DNA of 64,000 nucleotides from NCBI RefSeq assembly GCF_000423285.1, contig NZ_AUHR01000002.1, positions 186,001 to 250,000 of the forward strand, in the 5' to 3' direction. Below, piece after piece: positions 17,698 through 30,120 of the stretch; position 1 is the first letter of the stretch, and every line of letters starts with the position of its first letter. Source of the DNA: Laribacter hongkongensis DSM 14985. GTDB lineage: Bacteria > Pseudomonadota > Gammaproteobacteria > Burkholderiales > Aquaspirillaceae. Below the pieces are notes generated by a model. The model worked only from the letters and a program-made list of their open reading frames with translations, had not been told where the DNA came from and ran no database searches. The translations under genes were made by a program, and so were the position numbers.

Positions 17698-18699
17698 TCA
17701 GTCCTGATGGTAGCGGGTGACCGTTTCGACTTCTTCGCGGGCGCCGAGGAAAACCGCCACGCGCTGGTGCAGGCCTTCGGGCGGGATGTCGAGGATGCGC
17801 CGGTGGCCGTCGGTGGCAATCCCTCCGGCCTGCTCGACGATGAACGACATCGGGTTGGCTTCGTACATCAGGCGCAGCTTGCCGGGTTTGGAAGGATCGC
17901 GGGCGTCCTTCGGGTACATGAACATGCCGCCGCGACACAGGATGCGGTGCACTTCGGCCACCATCGAGGCGACCCAGCGCATGTTGTAGTCCTTGCCGCG
18001 CGGGCCGGTCTTGCCGGCCAGCAGTTCTTCGACATAACGCTGCACCGGTGCTTCCCAGTGGCGCTGGTTGGACATGTTGATGGCGAATTCCCTGGCCGTT
18101 TCCGGGATGCGCATGCCCGGATGGGTCAGGACAAAGGTGCCGGTGCTGCGGTCCAGCGTGAAGCCGTTGACGCCGTTGCCGGTGGTCAGCACCAGCATGG
18201 TCTGCGGGCCGTAGACGACGTAGCCGGCGGCTACCTGTTCGGTGCCGGCCTGAAGGAAATCGGCAGCACCGATGGCGGTTTTACCGGCCGGGGCCTTCAG
18301 CACCGAGAAGATGGTGCCGACGGAAATGTTGACGTCGATGTTGGAGCTGCCGTCCAGCGGGTCAAACAGCAGCAGGTAGGGGCCTTGCGGATAAGCCGCG
18401 GGAATCGGCCACGGATCGGCCATCTCTTCCGACGCCATGGCAGCCAGCTGGCCGGTCCACTCGTTGGCCGCCAGCAGCATGTCGTTGGCGATCACGTCGA
18501 GTTTTTTCTGGTCTTCACCCTGGATGTTGCCGGTGCCGGCTTCGCCCAGCACGCCCGCCAGCGCGCCGCGGTTGACGGCATCGCCAATGCCGACACAGGC
18601 AGCGGCCATCTGTTCGAGCAGAGCCCGCAGGGTCGGGCAGGTCAGTTGGCCTTGACGCTCGGCGTCGGTCAGGAAGCGGGAAAAGGAGATGCGACTCAT
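17698..18699 (-). CDS. fbp: Fructose-1,6-bisphosphatase, class I
   Basis: A 333-residue cytosolic enzyme that removes the 1-phosphate from fructose 1,6-bisphosphate, the committed step of gluconeogenesis. The Mg-binding and substrate motif is [21 protein letters not shown] (about 112-132). The sugar-phosphate region includes [15 protein letters not shown] (about 284-298). Length matches E. coli Fbp (332). The ATG at 18699 gives the canonical N-terminus [10 protein letters not shown]; the frame continues upstream without support. Confidence 0.96.
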   Translation of the reverse strand: MSRISFSRFLTDAERQGQLTCPTLRALLEQMAAACVGIGDAVNRGALAGVLGEAGTGNIQGEDQKKLDVIANDMLLAANEWTGQLAAMASEEMADPWPIPAAYPQGPYLLLFDPLDGSSNIDVNISVGTIFSVLKAPAGKTAIGAADFLQAGTEQVAAGYVVYGPQTMLVLTTGNGVNGFTLDRSTGTFVLTHPGMRIPETAREFAINMSNQRHWEAPVQRYVEELLAGKTGPRGKDYNMRWVASMVAEVHRILCRGGMFMYPKDARDPSKPGKLRLMYEANPMSFIVEQAGGIATDGHRRILDIPPEGLHQRVAVFLGAREEVETVTRYHQD

Positions 18700-18795
18700 G
18701 GATTTCCAGTCAGAACACGTGGGGGCGCCGGTTGCGCGACGGCGGAATTGTCGCGGCTTTGGCGGCAAAAGGAAATGGCAAACGGGTGCGCCGGC

Positions 18796-19455
18796 TTATT
18801 TCATCAGCCCGAGCCGGATGCGGATGGCTCCCTGTTCGGTCGAGAGCTGCCGGATGCCGATGTGGTCAAACAGCTTGTAGCCCATCAGCGAGCTGTCGAG
18901 CGTGGACTTGAGCGAGGGGACTTCGTCGAGCTTGACGGTCAGGACATTGCCGTTGACCGATGCCCACGGCTGTCTGGCAGCGAGCTTGTCGAGCGGATCG
19001 CCGGTGGCCATGCCGAACACGCCGACAGCCAAGGTGCCGAGCGTGCGGGCAATCAGTCCGTCACCGGCCGCAGCCGAACTGCGGTCAAAGGCAATGCGCA
19101 CCGTCCGGTTGGGCCAGTCGACCGGCAGGAAGCGGAAGTCGATGGTGTGCACGGCATCGACGCCCTGCGTGGTGCGGACCTTGATGGTGCCCTTTTCCGG
19201 GGTCAGCGCCAGGCTTTCAACCGTGATGCCGTCGCGGTCAAGCTCGGTCTTGAGCTTGTCCAGCAGCCAGTCCTGTTTGAGCACCACGCCATCGGCGCGC
19301 AGTCCGGGCAGTCTGGCCGTGCTGCTCTTGAACTTGAGGTACAGCTGGATCACCGGGTCACTGGCCAGTTCGTCACTGGCCGGGGCCTCGGCGGCACGGG
19401 CGGCAGCCGGCAGCAGCAGGCTGCCGATCAGCAGAAGGGGAAACAGGCGCGACAT
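18796..19455 (-). CDS. Exported protein of unknown function
   Basis: A 219-residue protein with a clear Sec signal peptide (MSRLFPLLLIGSLLLPAAARA, cleavage about residue 21). The mature part alternates beta-type stretches (GTIKVRTTQGVDAVHTIDFRFLP) and could be a small lipid- or ligand-binding fold, but no family is recognised. AAGGAG lies five bases before the ATG. It is probably co-transcribed with the upstream NlpC/P60 gene (9-base gap), which hints at an envelope role. No lipobox and no further membrane segment. Confidence 0.75.
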   Translation of the reverse strand: MSRLFPLLLIGSLLLPAAARAAEAPASDELASDPVIQLYLKFKSSTARLPGLRADGVVLKQDWLLDKLKTELDRDGITVESLALTPEKGTIKVRTTQGVDAVHTIDFRFLPVDWPNRTVRIAFDRSSAAAGDGLIARTLGTLAVGVFGMATGDPLDKLAARQPWASVNGNVLTVKLDEVPSLKSTLDSSLMGYKLFDHIGIRQLSTEQGAIRIRLGLMK

Positions 19456-19464
19456 GGGCTCTCC

Positions 19465-19970
19465 TTAGCGGAACACGGTTCGCCCGCCGTCAAAGCGGCT
19501 GGCGAAGTAGCGGTTGTCCAGGCTGTCGACACGTACCGTGCTGTTGGTGCGCGGTGCATGGATGAACTTGCCATCCCCAAGATAGACGCCCATGTGCGAA
19601 TACGGGCGGTTCATGGTGTTGAAGAACACCATGTCGCCGGCCTGAAGTTCGTTCTTGTTGACCGGACGGGTGCGGTTGGCGATTTCGGCTGCGTTGTGCG
19701 GCAGGCTGACGCCGACCGCATTGCGGTAAATGAAGGCCGCCATGCCCGAGCAATCCAGACCGGCTTCGGGGTTTTTGCCGCCAAACTGGTAGCCCACGTC
19801 CAGCAGGCCGAGCGCCACCATCACCACTTCGCGGGCATCGCCGCTGGCCTCGATGCGGGCGAGGCTGCGGTCGGGTTTCCAGCTGCCGGTGCGTGGCGGC
19901 GGTGTGGTCGAGCAGGCTGCCAGCAGCAGGGCTGCCAGCAGCAGGACGGTGGTGCGCGGAGTAGTCAGGG

Positions 19971-19974
<4 letters not shown>
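19465..19974 (-). CDS. NlpC/P60 peptidoglycan endopeptidase lipoprotein
   Basis: A 169-residue lipoprotein (lipobox LLAAC, Cys about 21) with an NlpC/P60 cysteine peptidase domain that cleaves stem peptides of peptidoglycan. The catalytic Cys is in LDCSGMAAFIYRN (about 74), the His in YSHMGVYLGDGKFIH (about 126), and the third polar residue is the following His. The arrangement resembles Spr/MepS. It overlaps the stop of uup by four bases, so it is read with uup. Length is typical for the small, single-domain type. Confidence 0.92.
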
Positions 19975-21893
<1,919 letters not shown>

Positions 21894-22048
21894 CGGTACG
21901 CGGTCCTTGCAGCTACAACAACGGTGAAGTGCCGCATTTTACTCCGGATGGCTTATGCGGGTGTGCGGGCCGGCTGTTACAATCCGGGCTTGCCTGCGGC
22001 CCTGGATGCGCCGTGCCGGATGCCGGTTTCTGTATTGAGGAGTTGGAT

Positions 22049-22396
22049 ATGTATTTCGTCGATCGTTCCGTGGCTGTCATCAAGCCCAAACAGCCGTTTG
22101 TCGACTGGCTCAACCAGGTTCCGGACAACGACATGGAGCTGTCGCTCGACAGCCTGCGCGCCGACTGCACGGTGATCATGATTCCCGAGTTCGACGAGCC
22201 GGAAGAAGGCGTCAGCTATGTGGACGATCTGGCAGAAAAGCTCTTCGAAATGGAGCTGTCGACCTGGTACGAAGATCCGGCCGTCTGGCCGCAGGACCGT
22301 TCGCTCAAGGTGTTCTGGGAATGGTTCGACGTTGAAATCCATTCCATGGTGATCGACACGCTCGAGGGCGACCTCGAAAACACGCCGGTCGAATAA
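22049..22396 (+). CDS. Small acidic conserved-type protein, function unknown
   Basis: A 115-residue, strongly acidic soluble protein rich in Asp, Glu and Trp (for example STWYEDPAVWPQDRSLKVFW at about 70-89). It has no signal, membrane segment or metal motif. The ATG at 22049 is set by GAGGAG eight bases upstream. The frame is open from 21929 but the extra residues look non-coding. It is divergent from uup and 6 bases upstream of the YgfX-like gene, so it is probably first in the operon leading to folC. No family name can be given. Confidence 0.75.
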   Translation: MYFVDRSVAVIKPKQPFVDWLNQVPDNDMELSLDSLRADCTVIMIPEFDEPEEGVSYVDDLAEKLFEMELSTWYEDPAVWPQDRSLKVFWEWFDVEIHSMVIDTLEGDLENTPVE

Positions 22397-22402
22397 TCCG
22401 GC

Positions 22403-22837
22403 GTGAAGCCACCCGCCGTCGAGCCGTTTGCCTGCGTGCTGCGTCCGAGCCGGACCGGCGGTGCGCTGGCCATGCTGCTGGCGGTGCTGGCCGGTATTTC
22501 CGTGTGCCTCGCAGGCATGGCGTGGCTGGTGCCTGCCGTGCTGCTGCTGGCCCTGTGGCGGCTGCGGCAGGAAGGCTGGCTCGGTGCGCCCCGCCAGCGG
22601 CTGGTCCTCGACGTGCAGGGACAGCTGTGGCTGGACGGCCTGCCAGTCTGGCGCTCGCCTGCCACCCGGGTATGGCCCTGGCTGGTCTGGCTTGCCGGTC
22701 GCACGGCCACGCGGCCGGTACGCCTGCTGCTCTGGCCGGACCGCCTGGATGCCGGAGCAGGCCGCTGTCTGCGGCGCTACCTGATCTGGTATCGTTCTGA
22801 CCCTTCTGTTGATCCTGCTGCCCACCGTTCCGCATGA
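22403..22837 (+). CDS. YgfX/CptA-like inner-membrane protein
   Basis: A 144-residue protein starting with GTG. Two closely spaced hydrophobic helices (about 20-36 and 38-53) are followed by a soluble beta-rich tail ending LLLWPDRLDAGAGRCLRRYL. This matches the layout of YgfX (CptA), whose tail ends with a similar 'L-W-x-D-x-x-D... LRR-L' pattern. YgfX is usually beside sdhE and has been linked to cell-shape inhibition; here no sdhE is adjacent. The stop overlaps the folC start (ATGA), so it is co-translated with folC. Confidence 0.6.
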   Translation: MKPPAVEPFACVLRPSRTGGALAMLLAVLAGISVCLAGMAWLVPAVLLLALWRLRQEGWLGAPRQRLVLDVQGQLWLDGLPVWRSPATRVWPWLVWLAGRTATRPVRLLLWPDRLDAGAGRCLRRYLIWYRSDPSVDPAAHRSA

Positions 22838-24108
22838 CCCTTCCGACTACACTCGCCGGCTGGCTGTCCCATCTGGAGAGCCTGCACCTTTCTTCCATTG
22901 ACCTTGGCCTTGAGCGCGTGCGCCAGGTGGTCGACGCCATGCCGCTGCGGCCGGGGTTTCCGGTCATCACCGTGGGCGGCACCAACGGCAAGGGATCGGT
23001 CTGCGCCATGCTGACCCGCATTCTGGCCAGCGCCGGCTACCGGGTCGGTACGTATACCTCGCCGCACCTGATGGTTTACAACGAGCGCATTGCCATTGAT
23101 GCCGAGCCGCTGTCCGACGAGGCCATCGTGCGCGGGCTGGCGGCCGTGGAGGCCGGGCGCGGAGATGTGCCGCTGACGTATTTCGAGTTCGGCACGCTGG
23201 CTGCCATGTGGAATTTCGTCGATGCCAAAGTAGACGTGGCCATCCTCGAAGTCGGCCTGGGCGGCCGGCTGGATGCCGTCAACGTGTTTGAGCCAGACTG
23301 TGCTGCCGTGGTGTCGGTGGACCTCGATCACCAGGACTGGCTGGGCGACAACCGCGAAGACATCGGCTTTGAGAAGGCCGGCATTTTCCGTGCCGGCAAA
23401 CCGGCCTTGTGCGCTGACCCGCAACCACCGGCCCGGCTGGTCGGGCATGCTGCCGCCATCGGTGCGCCGCTGTGGCTGGCCGGGCGTGATTTCGGCTTTA
23501 CCCGTACCGACCCGTTGCAGTGGGAGTTCTGGTGTGGCCAGTCCCGGCGTCATGCGCTGCCGACGCCGGCCTTGCGTGGCAATTACCAGATGGGCAATGC
23601 AGCACTGGTGCTGGCAATCCTTGAGGCCGTGCGTGACCGCTTGCCGGTCGGTGCCGGCGCCGTGCGCCGCGGACTGCTGGAGGTCGAATGGCCGGCCCGC
23701 TTCCAGGTCTTGCCCGGCCGGCCGGTAACGGTGCTGGACGTGGGGCACAATCCGCACGCCATCCGTGCCATGGTGTCCAGCCTGCAAACCCTGAATTACG
23801 CCGAACGGCGGCTGGCCGTGTTTTCCATGCTGGCCGACAAGGATGTCGACAGCGTGATCGAATTGGCCAAGGACGAATTTGATGAATGGTGGGTGGCGCC
23901 GATTGCCGATTCGCCGCGCGCCATGCCGGTGGCCGGACTGGTTGCCAGGCTGCGGGCGCACGGGGTGACGCGGATCCACGAATGTGCCGATCTGGCCACC
24001 GCTTACCGCCAGGCACGCGAGCAGGCGACGGAAAATGATAGAATCACCGTTTTCGGCTCCTTTCATACTGTCGCTGCCATCGTGGCGGCCAGCCGATCCG
24101 ACTCCTGA
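22834..24108 (+). CDS. folC: Bifunctional dihydrofolate/folylpolyglutamate synthase
   Basis: A 424-residue cytosolic ligase that joins glutamate to dihydropteroate and then extends the polyglutamate tail of folates. It has the Mur-ligase-type P-loop TVGGTNGKGSVCAML (about 47-61), followed by the family stretch YTSPHLMVYNERI (about 74-86). The central region contains EVGLGGRLDAVNV. Length matches FolC of E. coli (422). It is translationally coupled to the preceding membrane protein and followed by the SPOR-cvpA-purF cluster, the usual betaproteobacterial order. Confidence 0.95.
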   Translation: MTLPTTLAGWLSHLESLHLSSIDLGLERVRQVVDAMPLRPGFPVITVGGTNGKGSVCAMLTRILASAGYRVGTYTSPHLMVYNERIAIDAEPLSDEAIVRGLAAVEAGRGDVPLTYFEFGTLAAMWNFVDAKVDVAILEVGLGGRLDAVNVFEPDCAAVVSVDLDHQDWLGDNREDIGFEKAGIFRAGKPALCADPQPPARLVGHAAAIGAPLWLAGRDFGFTRTDPLQWEFWCGQSRRHALPTPALRGNYQMGNAALVLAILEAVRDRLPVGAGAVRRGLLEVEWPARFQVLPGRPVTVLDVGHNPHAIRAMVSSLQTLNYAERRLAVFSMLADKDVDSVIELAKDEFDEWWVAPIADSPRAMPVAGLVARLRAHGVTRIHECADLATAYRQAREQATENDRITVFGSFHTVAAIVAASRSDS

Positions 24109-24134
24109 TCGACGACTGCAAAAGGCTACAGCGC

Positions 24135-24917
24135 ATGATCGAATCGAGAAACCAGCAAGAGCTGATCCTGCTGCGCAAGCGGGCGCGCCGCCGGCTCGTG
24201 GGTGCCGTGGCGCTGGTGTCTGTCTCTACTGTGCTGCTGTGGAAAGTGGTCGATTCACAGCCGCAGCTGGATATCCGTCCCGAACGCATTGAAGTGGTCA
24301 GTCTTGGCCCGCAGGCGCCGGCATCCGTACCGGCTGCTCCGCCCGTAGCGGCCGAGCATCCCGGCGTGCCGTCAGCCGAGCAGGACCTGCCTCCGGTCAG
24401 CGAGCCGGTTACCACCAATCCCGAGCCGACCCGTCCGGAAGATGTCAAGCTGCCGCCGCCGCCAGTGGTGCCGCCGGTAAAGGCCGAGCCGCCCAAGGTG
24501 ACGGTCAAGCCGGATGTACCGGCCGCCAGCCCCCGGCCGGCCCGGGACCCGGCTGCCATCCTCAACGGACTGGCCGACTTTGACGAATCCGGGCCGTTGC
24601 CGACGAGCAAACCGGCCCACAAACCGGCTGTCGCGGCCAAGGCCGAAGTGCCGCCCGCCGCTGGCAAGGCTGTTCCGGCCGCCAAGGGTGGCCGCTTCGT
24701 GATCCAGGTGGCCGCCCTGTCGGAAGAAGGCTCTGCCGAATCCCTGAAAAAGAAACTGGCCGCTGCCGGCGTATCGGCCAGCGTGACGCCGGTGCAGACC
24801 GCCAAGGGCGTGGTGCATCGCGTGCGCGTCGGTCCGTTTGCCAGCGAGGCCGAGGCCGAGGCCGCGCTCAGGAAAATCCATCAGGCCGGCCAGCCCGGCA
24901 TTCTGGTGCCGCAATAA
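24135..24917 (+). CDS. SPOR-domain membrane protein (DedD-like)
   Basis: A 260-residue cell-division-associated protein. It has a short cytoplasmic N-terminus and one membrane helix (about 22-36, GAVALVSVSTVLLW). A long Pro/Ala/Val/Lys-rich periplasmic linker follows (about 55-185), then a C-terminal SPOR domain (about 190-260: GGRFVIQVAALSEEGSAESL through VHRVRVGPF). SPOR domains bind glycan strands stripped of stem peptides and so collect at the division septum. The gene stands between folC and cvpA, the conserved place for dedD. Confidence 0.88.
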   Translation: MIESRNQQELILLRKRARRRLVGAVALVSVSTVLLWKVVDSQPQLDIRPERIEVVSLGPQAPASVPAAPPVAAEHPGVPSAEQDLPPVSEPVTTNPEPTRPEDVKLPPPPVVPPVKAEPPKVTVKPDVPAASPRPARDPAAILNGLADFDESGPLPTSKPAHKPAVAAKAEVPPAAGKAVPAAKGGRFVIQVAALSEEGSAESLKKKLAAAGVSASVTPVQTAKGVVHRVRVGPFASEAEAEAALRKIHQAGQPGILVPQ

Positions 24918-24922
24918 CTGCC

Positions 24923-25471
24923 ATGACGACTTTCGACTGGATCCTGCTCGCCCTGATCGGGGCTTCGACCTTGCTGTCGCTCTGGCGTGGCATGGCACAC
25001 GAGGTGCTGTCGCTGGCAAGCTGGTTTGTGGCGTTCTGGGTGGCCAAAAGCTATGCCGCCGAATTCGAACCGCTGGTGCCGGCCAGTGTGCCGACCGCCG
25101 ACCTGCGCTGGCTGCTGGCGTTTGCCGGGCTGATGCTGGCGGGCTGGATGGCCTGTGCCGTGGTGCGTGCCCTGGTCAGCCGGATGGTGGCCGGTGTCGG
25201 CCTTGGCGGGCTCGACCGTTTGCTGGGGGCCGGATTCGGCCTGGCGCGCGGCGTGCTGATTGCCACGCTGATCGTGCTGATGGGCGGGCTGACGCGCATG
25301 CCGGGCGAGCCGTTCTGGCAGAATTCGCAGATTGTGGCGCCGCTCGAGATGCTGGCGCAGAAGTTGACGCCGTGGCTGCCGGAAGCCATGGCCAGCCGTA
25401 TCGATTTCAACAAGAAGGCCGCGCCGCCGGCCTTTCCTTCGCAACCTTTTCAGCCATCGCTTGCAACCTGA
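24923..25471 (+). CDS. cvpA: CvpA family inner-membrane protein
   Basis: A 182-residue polytopic protein with four hydrophobic segments (about 5-20, 26-44, 62-83 and 100-122). It shows the CvpA pattern DWILLALIGASTLLSLWRG at the N-terminus and the loop GGLDRLLGAGFGLARG in the middle. CvpA was first noted for colicin V export and is linked to envelope integrity; its biochemical activity is unknown. It follows the SPOR gene by 5 bases and precedes purF, exactly as in other proteobacteria. Confidence 0.92.
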   Translation: MTTFDWILLALIGASTLLSLWRGMAHEVLSLASWFVAFWVAKSYAAEFEPLVPASVPTADLRWLLAFAGLMLAGWMACAVVRALVSRMVAGVGLGGLDRLLGAGFGLARGVLIATLIVLMGGLTRMPGEPFWQNSQIVAPLEMLAQKLTPWLPEAMASRIDFNKKAAPPAFPSQPFQPSLAT

Positions 25472-25520
25472 ACCGCTGGCTTCATCACCAGCCCCTTAGC
25501 TATCGGGAAAACGTCAAATC

Positions 25521-27044
<1,524 letters not shown>

Positions 27045-27072
27045 TGTGCTGCGGCATAAGGGTATGACCAAA

Positions 27073-27100
27073 CGAACGCGCCTGAGGGCGCGTTTTTATT
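27073..27100 (+). terminator. Intrinsic terminator after purF
   Basis: AACGCGCC-TGAG-GGCGCGTT (27075-27094) running into TTTTTATTT. It lies 30 bases past the purF stop. Confidence 0.9.
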
Positions 27101-27138
27101 TATGATGAATCGATCACCCTGCCTGTCCCGATTGCATC

Positions 27139-28308
27139 ATGACCACGACTCCGCATCCCGAAACCTTGGCCATCCGTTCCGGCCGCCATCTGACCCACTG
27201 CAACGAACACAGCCTGCCGCTGTTCCTGACGTCGAGCTTCCTGACCGAGTCGGCCGAAGACGCGCGCCAGCTGTTTGCCGGCGAGGCCGACGGCTATACC
27301 TATTCGCGCTTCACCAACCCGACCGTCAATGCGTTTGAAGAACGGCTGGCGGCCCTGGAAGGGGGCGAACGCTGCCAGGCCACGGCCAGCGGCATGGCGG
27401 CCATTCACGCCGTGCTGTTTACCCATCTGTCGGCCGGGGACCATGTGGTCGCTTCGCGCAGCCTGTTCGGCGCCACCTACACCATGCTGGCCACCCTGCT
27501 GCCGCGCTTCGGCATCGAAGTCAGCTTTGTCGAGCCGGCCGACCTGTCGGCCTGGCAGGTTGCCATCCGCGGCAACACCCGGCTTTTCTTTCTGGAAACG
27601 CCATCCAATCCGCAAACCGAGCTGACCGACATTGCCGCCGTGGCCGGCATTGCCCACGCCGCCGGGGCGCTTCTGGTGGTGGACAACTGCTTCTGTTCAC
27701 CGGCCTTGCAGACGCCGCTGGCGCTGGGCGCTGACCTGGTGGTGCATTCCGGCACCAAATACATCGACGGGCAGGGCCGGGTACTGGGCGGAGCCGTGGT
27801 GGGGTCGGACAAGCTCATCGAGCCGGTTTACCTGTATGTCCGCACCACCGGTCCCACCCTGTCGGCTTTCAACGCCTGGGTCTTGCTGTCGGGGCTGGAA
27901 ACGCTGTTTGTGCGCATGGAGCGGCATTGCGCCAGTGCCCTGAAGCTGGCCACCTGGCTGGAGCAACTGCCGCAGGTGCGCCGGGTGCGTTATCCGGGGC
28001 TGCCTAGCCATCCGCAGTTTGAACTGGCTCGCCGCCAGCAGCGCGCCGGCGGGGCGGTGATTGCATTCGAACTGGACGGCGGACGCGAGGCGGCCTGGAA
28101 GGTGGTGGACGCCATCAGCATGATTTCGCGTACCGGCAACTTTGGTGATGTCAAAAGTACATTGACCCATCCCGCCACCACCACCCACGGCCGGCTGGCG
28201 CCGGAAGTGCGCGAGGCGGCGGGCATTACCGAGGGCCTGCTGCGGCTGTCGGTGGGGCTGGAGCATCCGGACGACATCCAGGCCGATTTGCTGCGCGGGC
28301 TTGCCTGA
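27139..28308 (+). CDS. metZ: O-succinylhomoserine sulfhydrylase
   Basis: A 389-residue PLP enzyme of the Cys/Met metabolism family that makes homocysteine directly from O-succinylhomoserine and sulfide. The PLP lysine is in VHSGTKYIDGQGRVLGG (about 204), the PLP-stacking Tyr in YTYSRFTNPT (about 53-62), and VDNCFCSP marks the Asp contact. The C-terminal GLLRLSVGLEHPDDI is typical. The purF-metZ order is common in beta- and gammaproteobacteria and favours MetZ over MetB/MetC, though paralogues cannot be fully excluded. Confidence 0.9.
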   Translation: MTTTPHPETLAIRSGRHLTHCNEHSLPLFLTSSFLTESAEDARQLFAGEADGYTYSRFTNPTVNAFEERLAALEGGERCQATASGMAAIHAVLFTHLSAGDHVVASRSLFGATYTMLATLLPRFGIEVSFVEPADLSAWQVAIRGNTRLFFLETPSNPQTELTDIAAVAGIAHAAGALLVVDNCFCSPALQTPLALGADLVVHSGTKYIDGQGRVLGGAVVGSDKLIEPVYLYVRTTGPTLSAFNAWVLLSGLETLFVRMERHCASALKLATWLEQLPQVRRVRYPGLPSHPQFELARRQQRAGGAVIAFELDGGREAAWKVVDAISMISRTGNFGDVKSTLTHPATTTHGRLAPEVREAAGITEGLLRLSVGLEHPDDIQADLLRGLA

Positions 28309-28379
28309 CCAGCGGCAAAACATGTCAATCTGCTGGAAAGATGCGCTACTATCGCGCGCATTTCCAGCGGACGATTGAC

Positions 28380-28721
28380 ATGCGCGTATACAAGGCTTTC
28401 TTCTATTCCCTCGACGGTCTCAAGGCAGCTTTCCGTGACGAGGCGGCATTCCGCGAAGTCGTGCTGATGGCCGTGATCGGCATGCCGCTGGCGCTGTGGC
28501 TGGACCTCAGCCCCCTGGCGACCGTGCTGATCCTGCTGTCGCATGTGCTGACACTGGTAGTGGAGCTGCTGAATACCGGCATCGAGGCCGCCATCGACCG
28601 CTTTGGCGGAGAGATCCATCCCGAATCGAAAAAGGCCAAGGACTGCGGCAGTGCCGCGCAGCTGATCACGCTGGTCTGGCTGGTCGGGCTTTGGGCGGCG
28701 GCGCTGCTGGGCCGGATCTGA
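28380..28721 (+). CDS. dgkA: Diacylglycerol kinase
   Basis: A 113-residue inner-membrane enzyme that phosphorylates diacylglycerol to phosphatidate, recycling lipid from osmoregulated glucan and lipid A modification. It has an amphipathic N-terminus and three membrane helices. The signature ELLNTGIEAAIDRFGGEIHP (about 62-81) carries the catalytic Glu. The ATG at 28380 is preferred because it gives the standard MRVYKAFFYSLDGL opening; the frame extends 13 codons upstream. E. coli DgkA has 122 residues. Confidence 0.92.
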   Translation: MRVYKAFFYSLDGLKAAFRDEAAFREVVLMAVIGMPLALWLDLSPLATVLILLSHVLTLVVELLNTGIEAAIDRFGGEIHPESKKAKDCGSAAQLITLVWLVGLWAAALLGRI

Positions 28722-28769
28722 CCGCCAAATCCTTTTGCTTCGGGCGGGTGTTGTCGCACAATGCGCGCC

Positions 28770-29759
28770 ATGAAACAACGAATCTGCTTTCTTTACGCGG
28801 GCGGCACCATCGGCATGCAGCCGACCGCCCACGGCCTGGCTCCGGTGCCCGGCGTGATGCATGCGGCACTGGCGCCGCTGCTGCCGGCGGACATCGACTG
28901 GACGCTGGCCGAATACGACCCGCTGATCGACTCTTCCAACGCCACTCCGGCCGACTGGCTGCGGCTGGCGCGGGACATTGATGCCCGGCGCGATGCGGCT
29001 GACGGCTTTGTGGTCTTGCACGGAACGGACACGCTGGCCCATACGGCGTCAGCACTGGCCTGCCTGCTGGCCGGACTGGGCAAGCCGGTGGCCGTGACCG
29101 GGTCCATGCGGCCGTTGTTCGAGGCCGGATCGGACGCACCGGCCAACATCCGGCTGGCCGTGTCTGCCGTACGACAGGCGGGCCTCTGCGAGGTGGTAGT
29201 GCCGTTTGCCGGCCGGGTCTGGCGCGGCTGCCGGGTACGCAAGGCCCACAGCCTGGCCGATGCGGCCTTTGTGGCGCCCAATGACCTGCCACTTTTCGAT
29301 GCCGGAGGCTGGCATCCGGAGCGGTTTGCCGCACCGTCTGGTGTGCGCCGCATCGTGCCGGAAAGCCTGCCTGCCGTGGCGCTGGTCTGGCTGGCACCCG
29401 GTGCCACGCTGGATGCCGCCGTGGCCACGCTGGCCCTGCCGCATCTGGCCGGGGCCGTGCTGGCCGGATATGGTGCAGGCAATGTGCCGGACGCGCTGGC
29501 ACCGCATCTGCTGGCCGCGGCCGGGCGTGGCGTGGTGCTGGCCACGGTGACACAGGCCTGGCAGGGGGCGGTGGCCATGGGCGCGTATGCCGCCTCGCAG
29601 GCGCTGGTGGCTGCCGGCGTGGTGCCTCTGGCTGACATGACGCCGGAAGCGGCGCTGGCCCGGCTGACCGTGCTGCTGGCGACCGAAACCGACCCGCAGC
29701 ATGTCCGTCAGCAACTGGCCGGTGGCCGGCCGGGCGAATGGAGCAGTGTGCCGGCCTGA
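28770..29759 (+). CDS. L-asparaginase, type I-like
   Basis: A 329-residue amidohydrolase that converts asparagine to aspartate and ammonia. The first catalytic Thr is in LYAGGTIGM (about 8-16) and the second in VLHGTDTLAHTASAL (about 82-96), with the nearby GSMRP motif. No signal peptide is seen, so a cytosolic type I enzyme is likely. The chosen ATG is the fourth codon of the open frame (an ATG at 28761 is the alternative); neither has a strong ribosome site. It begins a new unit 48 bases after dgkA. Confidence 0.88.
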   Translation: MKQRICFLYAGGTIGMQPTAHGLAPVPGVMHAALAPLLPADIDWTLAEYDPLIDSSNATPADWLRLARDIDARRDAADGFVVLHGTDTLAHTASALACLLAGLGKPVAVTGSMRPLFEAGSDAPANIRLAVSAVRQAGLCEVVVPFAGRVWRGCRVRKAHSLADAAFVAPNDLPLFDAGGWHPERFAAPSGVRRIVPESLPAVALVWLAPGATLDAAVATLALPHLAGAVLAGYGAGNVPDALAPHLLAAAGRGVVLATVTQAWQGAVAMGAYAASQALVAAGVVPLADMTPEAALARLTVLLATETDPQHVRQQLAGGRPGEWSSVPA

Positions 29760-29901
29760 GCCGGTGCCGTACAGTTCCGGCTGTTTTGACGTGTGGCTGC
29801 CTGTTTTTTAAGCAGGTTGCTGTTTTCCGGTCAGGTTCAATGACTTGGCCAGCTTTTCCACAGGGCATGCACAGGGCTGTCCCTGTATGGGTGTGAAGAA
29901 A

Positions 29902-30120
29902 ATGAACGAGGTATACCAGCTGGACCGTGAATTCGTGCCGTTGTGCAATCTGCTCAAGATGTGCGGCGTAGTCGATTCAGGCGGTGCCGGCAAGCAACTG
30001 GTGGCAACCGGCGTGGTCGAAGTCGACGGTCAGACCGAGTTGCGCAAGACCTGCAAGATCCGCGCCGGTCAGACTGTCAGTGGTCCGGGCTTCACGATCC
30101 GGGTCGAGGGCGGCGAATGA
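29902..30120 (+). CDS. Small RNA-binding S4-domain protein (YbcJ-like)
   Basis: A 72-residue protein that consists of a single S4-like fold: EFVPLCNLLKMCGVVDSGGAGKQLV, then VEVDGQTELRKTCKIRAGQ. This matches E. coli YbcJ (70 residues), a small putative RNA-binding protein. The ATG at 29902 gives the standard MNEVYQLDREF start; the open frame begins 19 codons earlier. Its stop overlaps the start of the next small gene (ATGA). Its target RNA is unknown. Confidence 0.85.
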   Translation: MNEVYQLDREFVPLCNLLKMCGVVDSGGAGKQLVATGVVEVDGQTELRKTCKIRAGQTVSGPGFTIRVEGGE

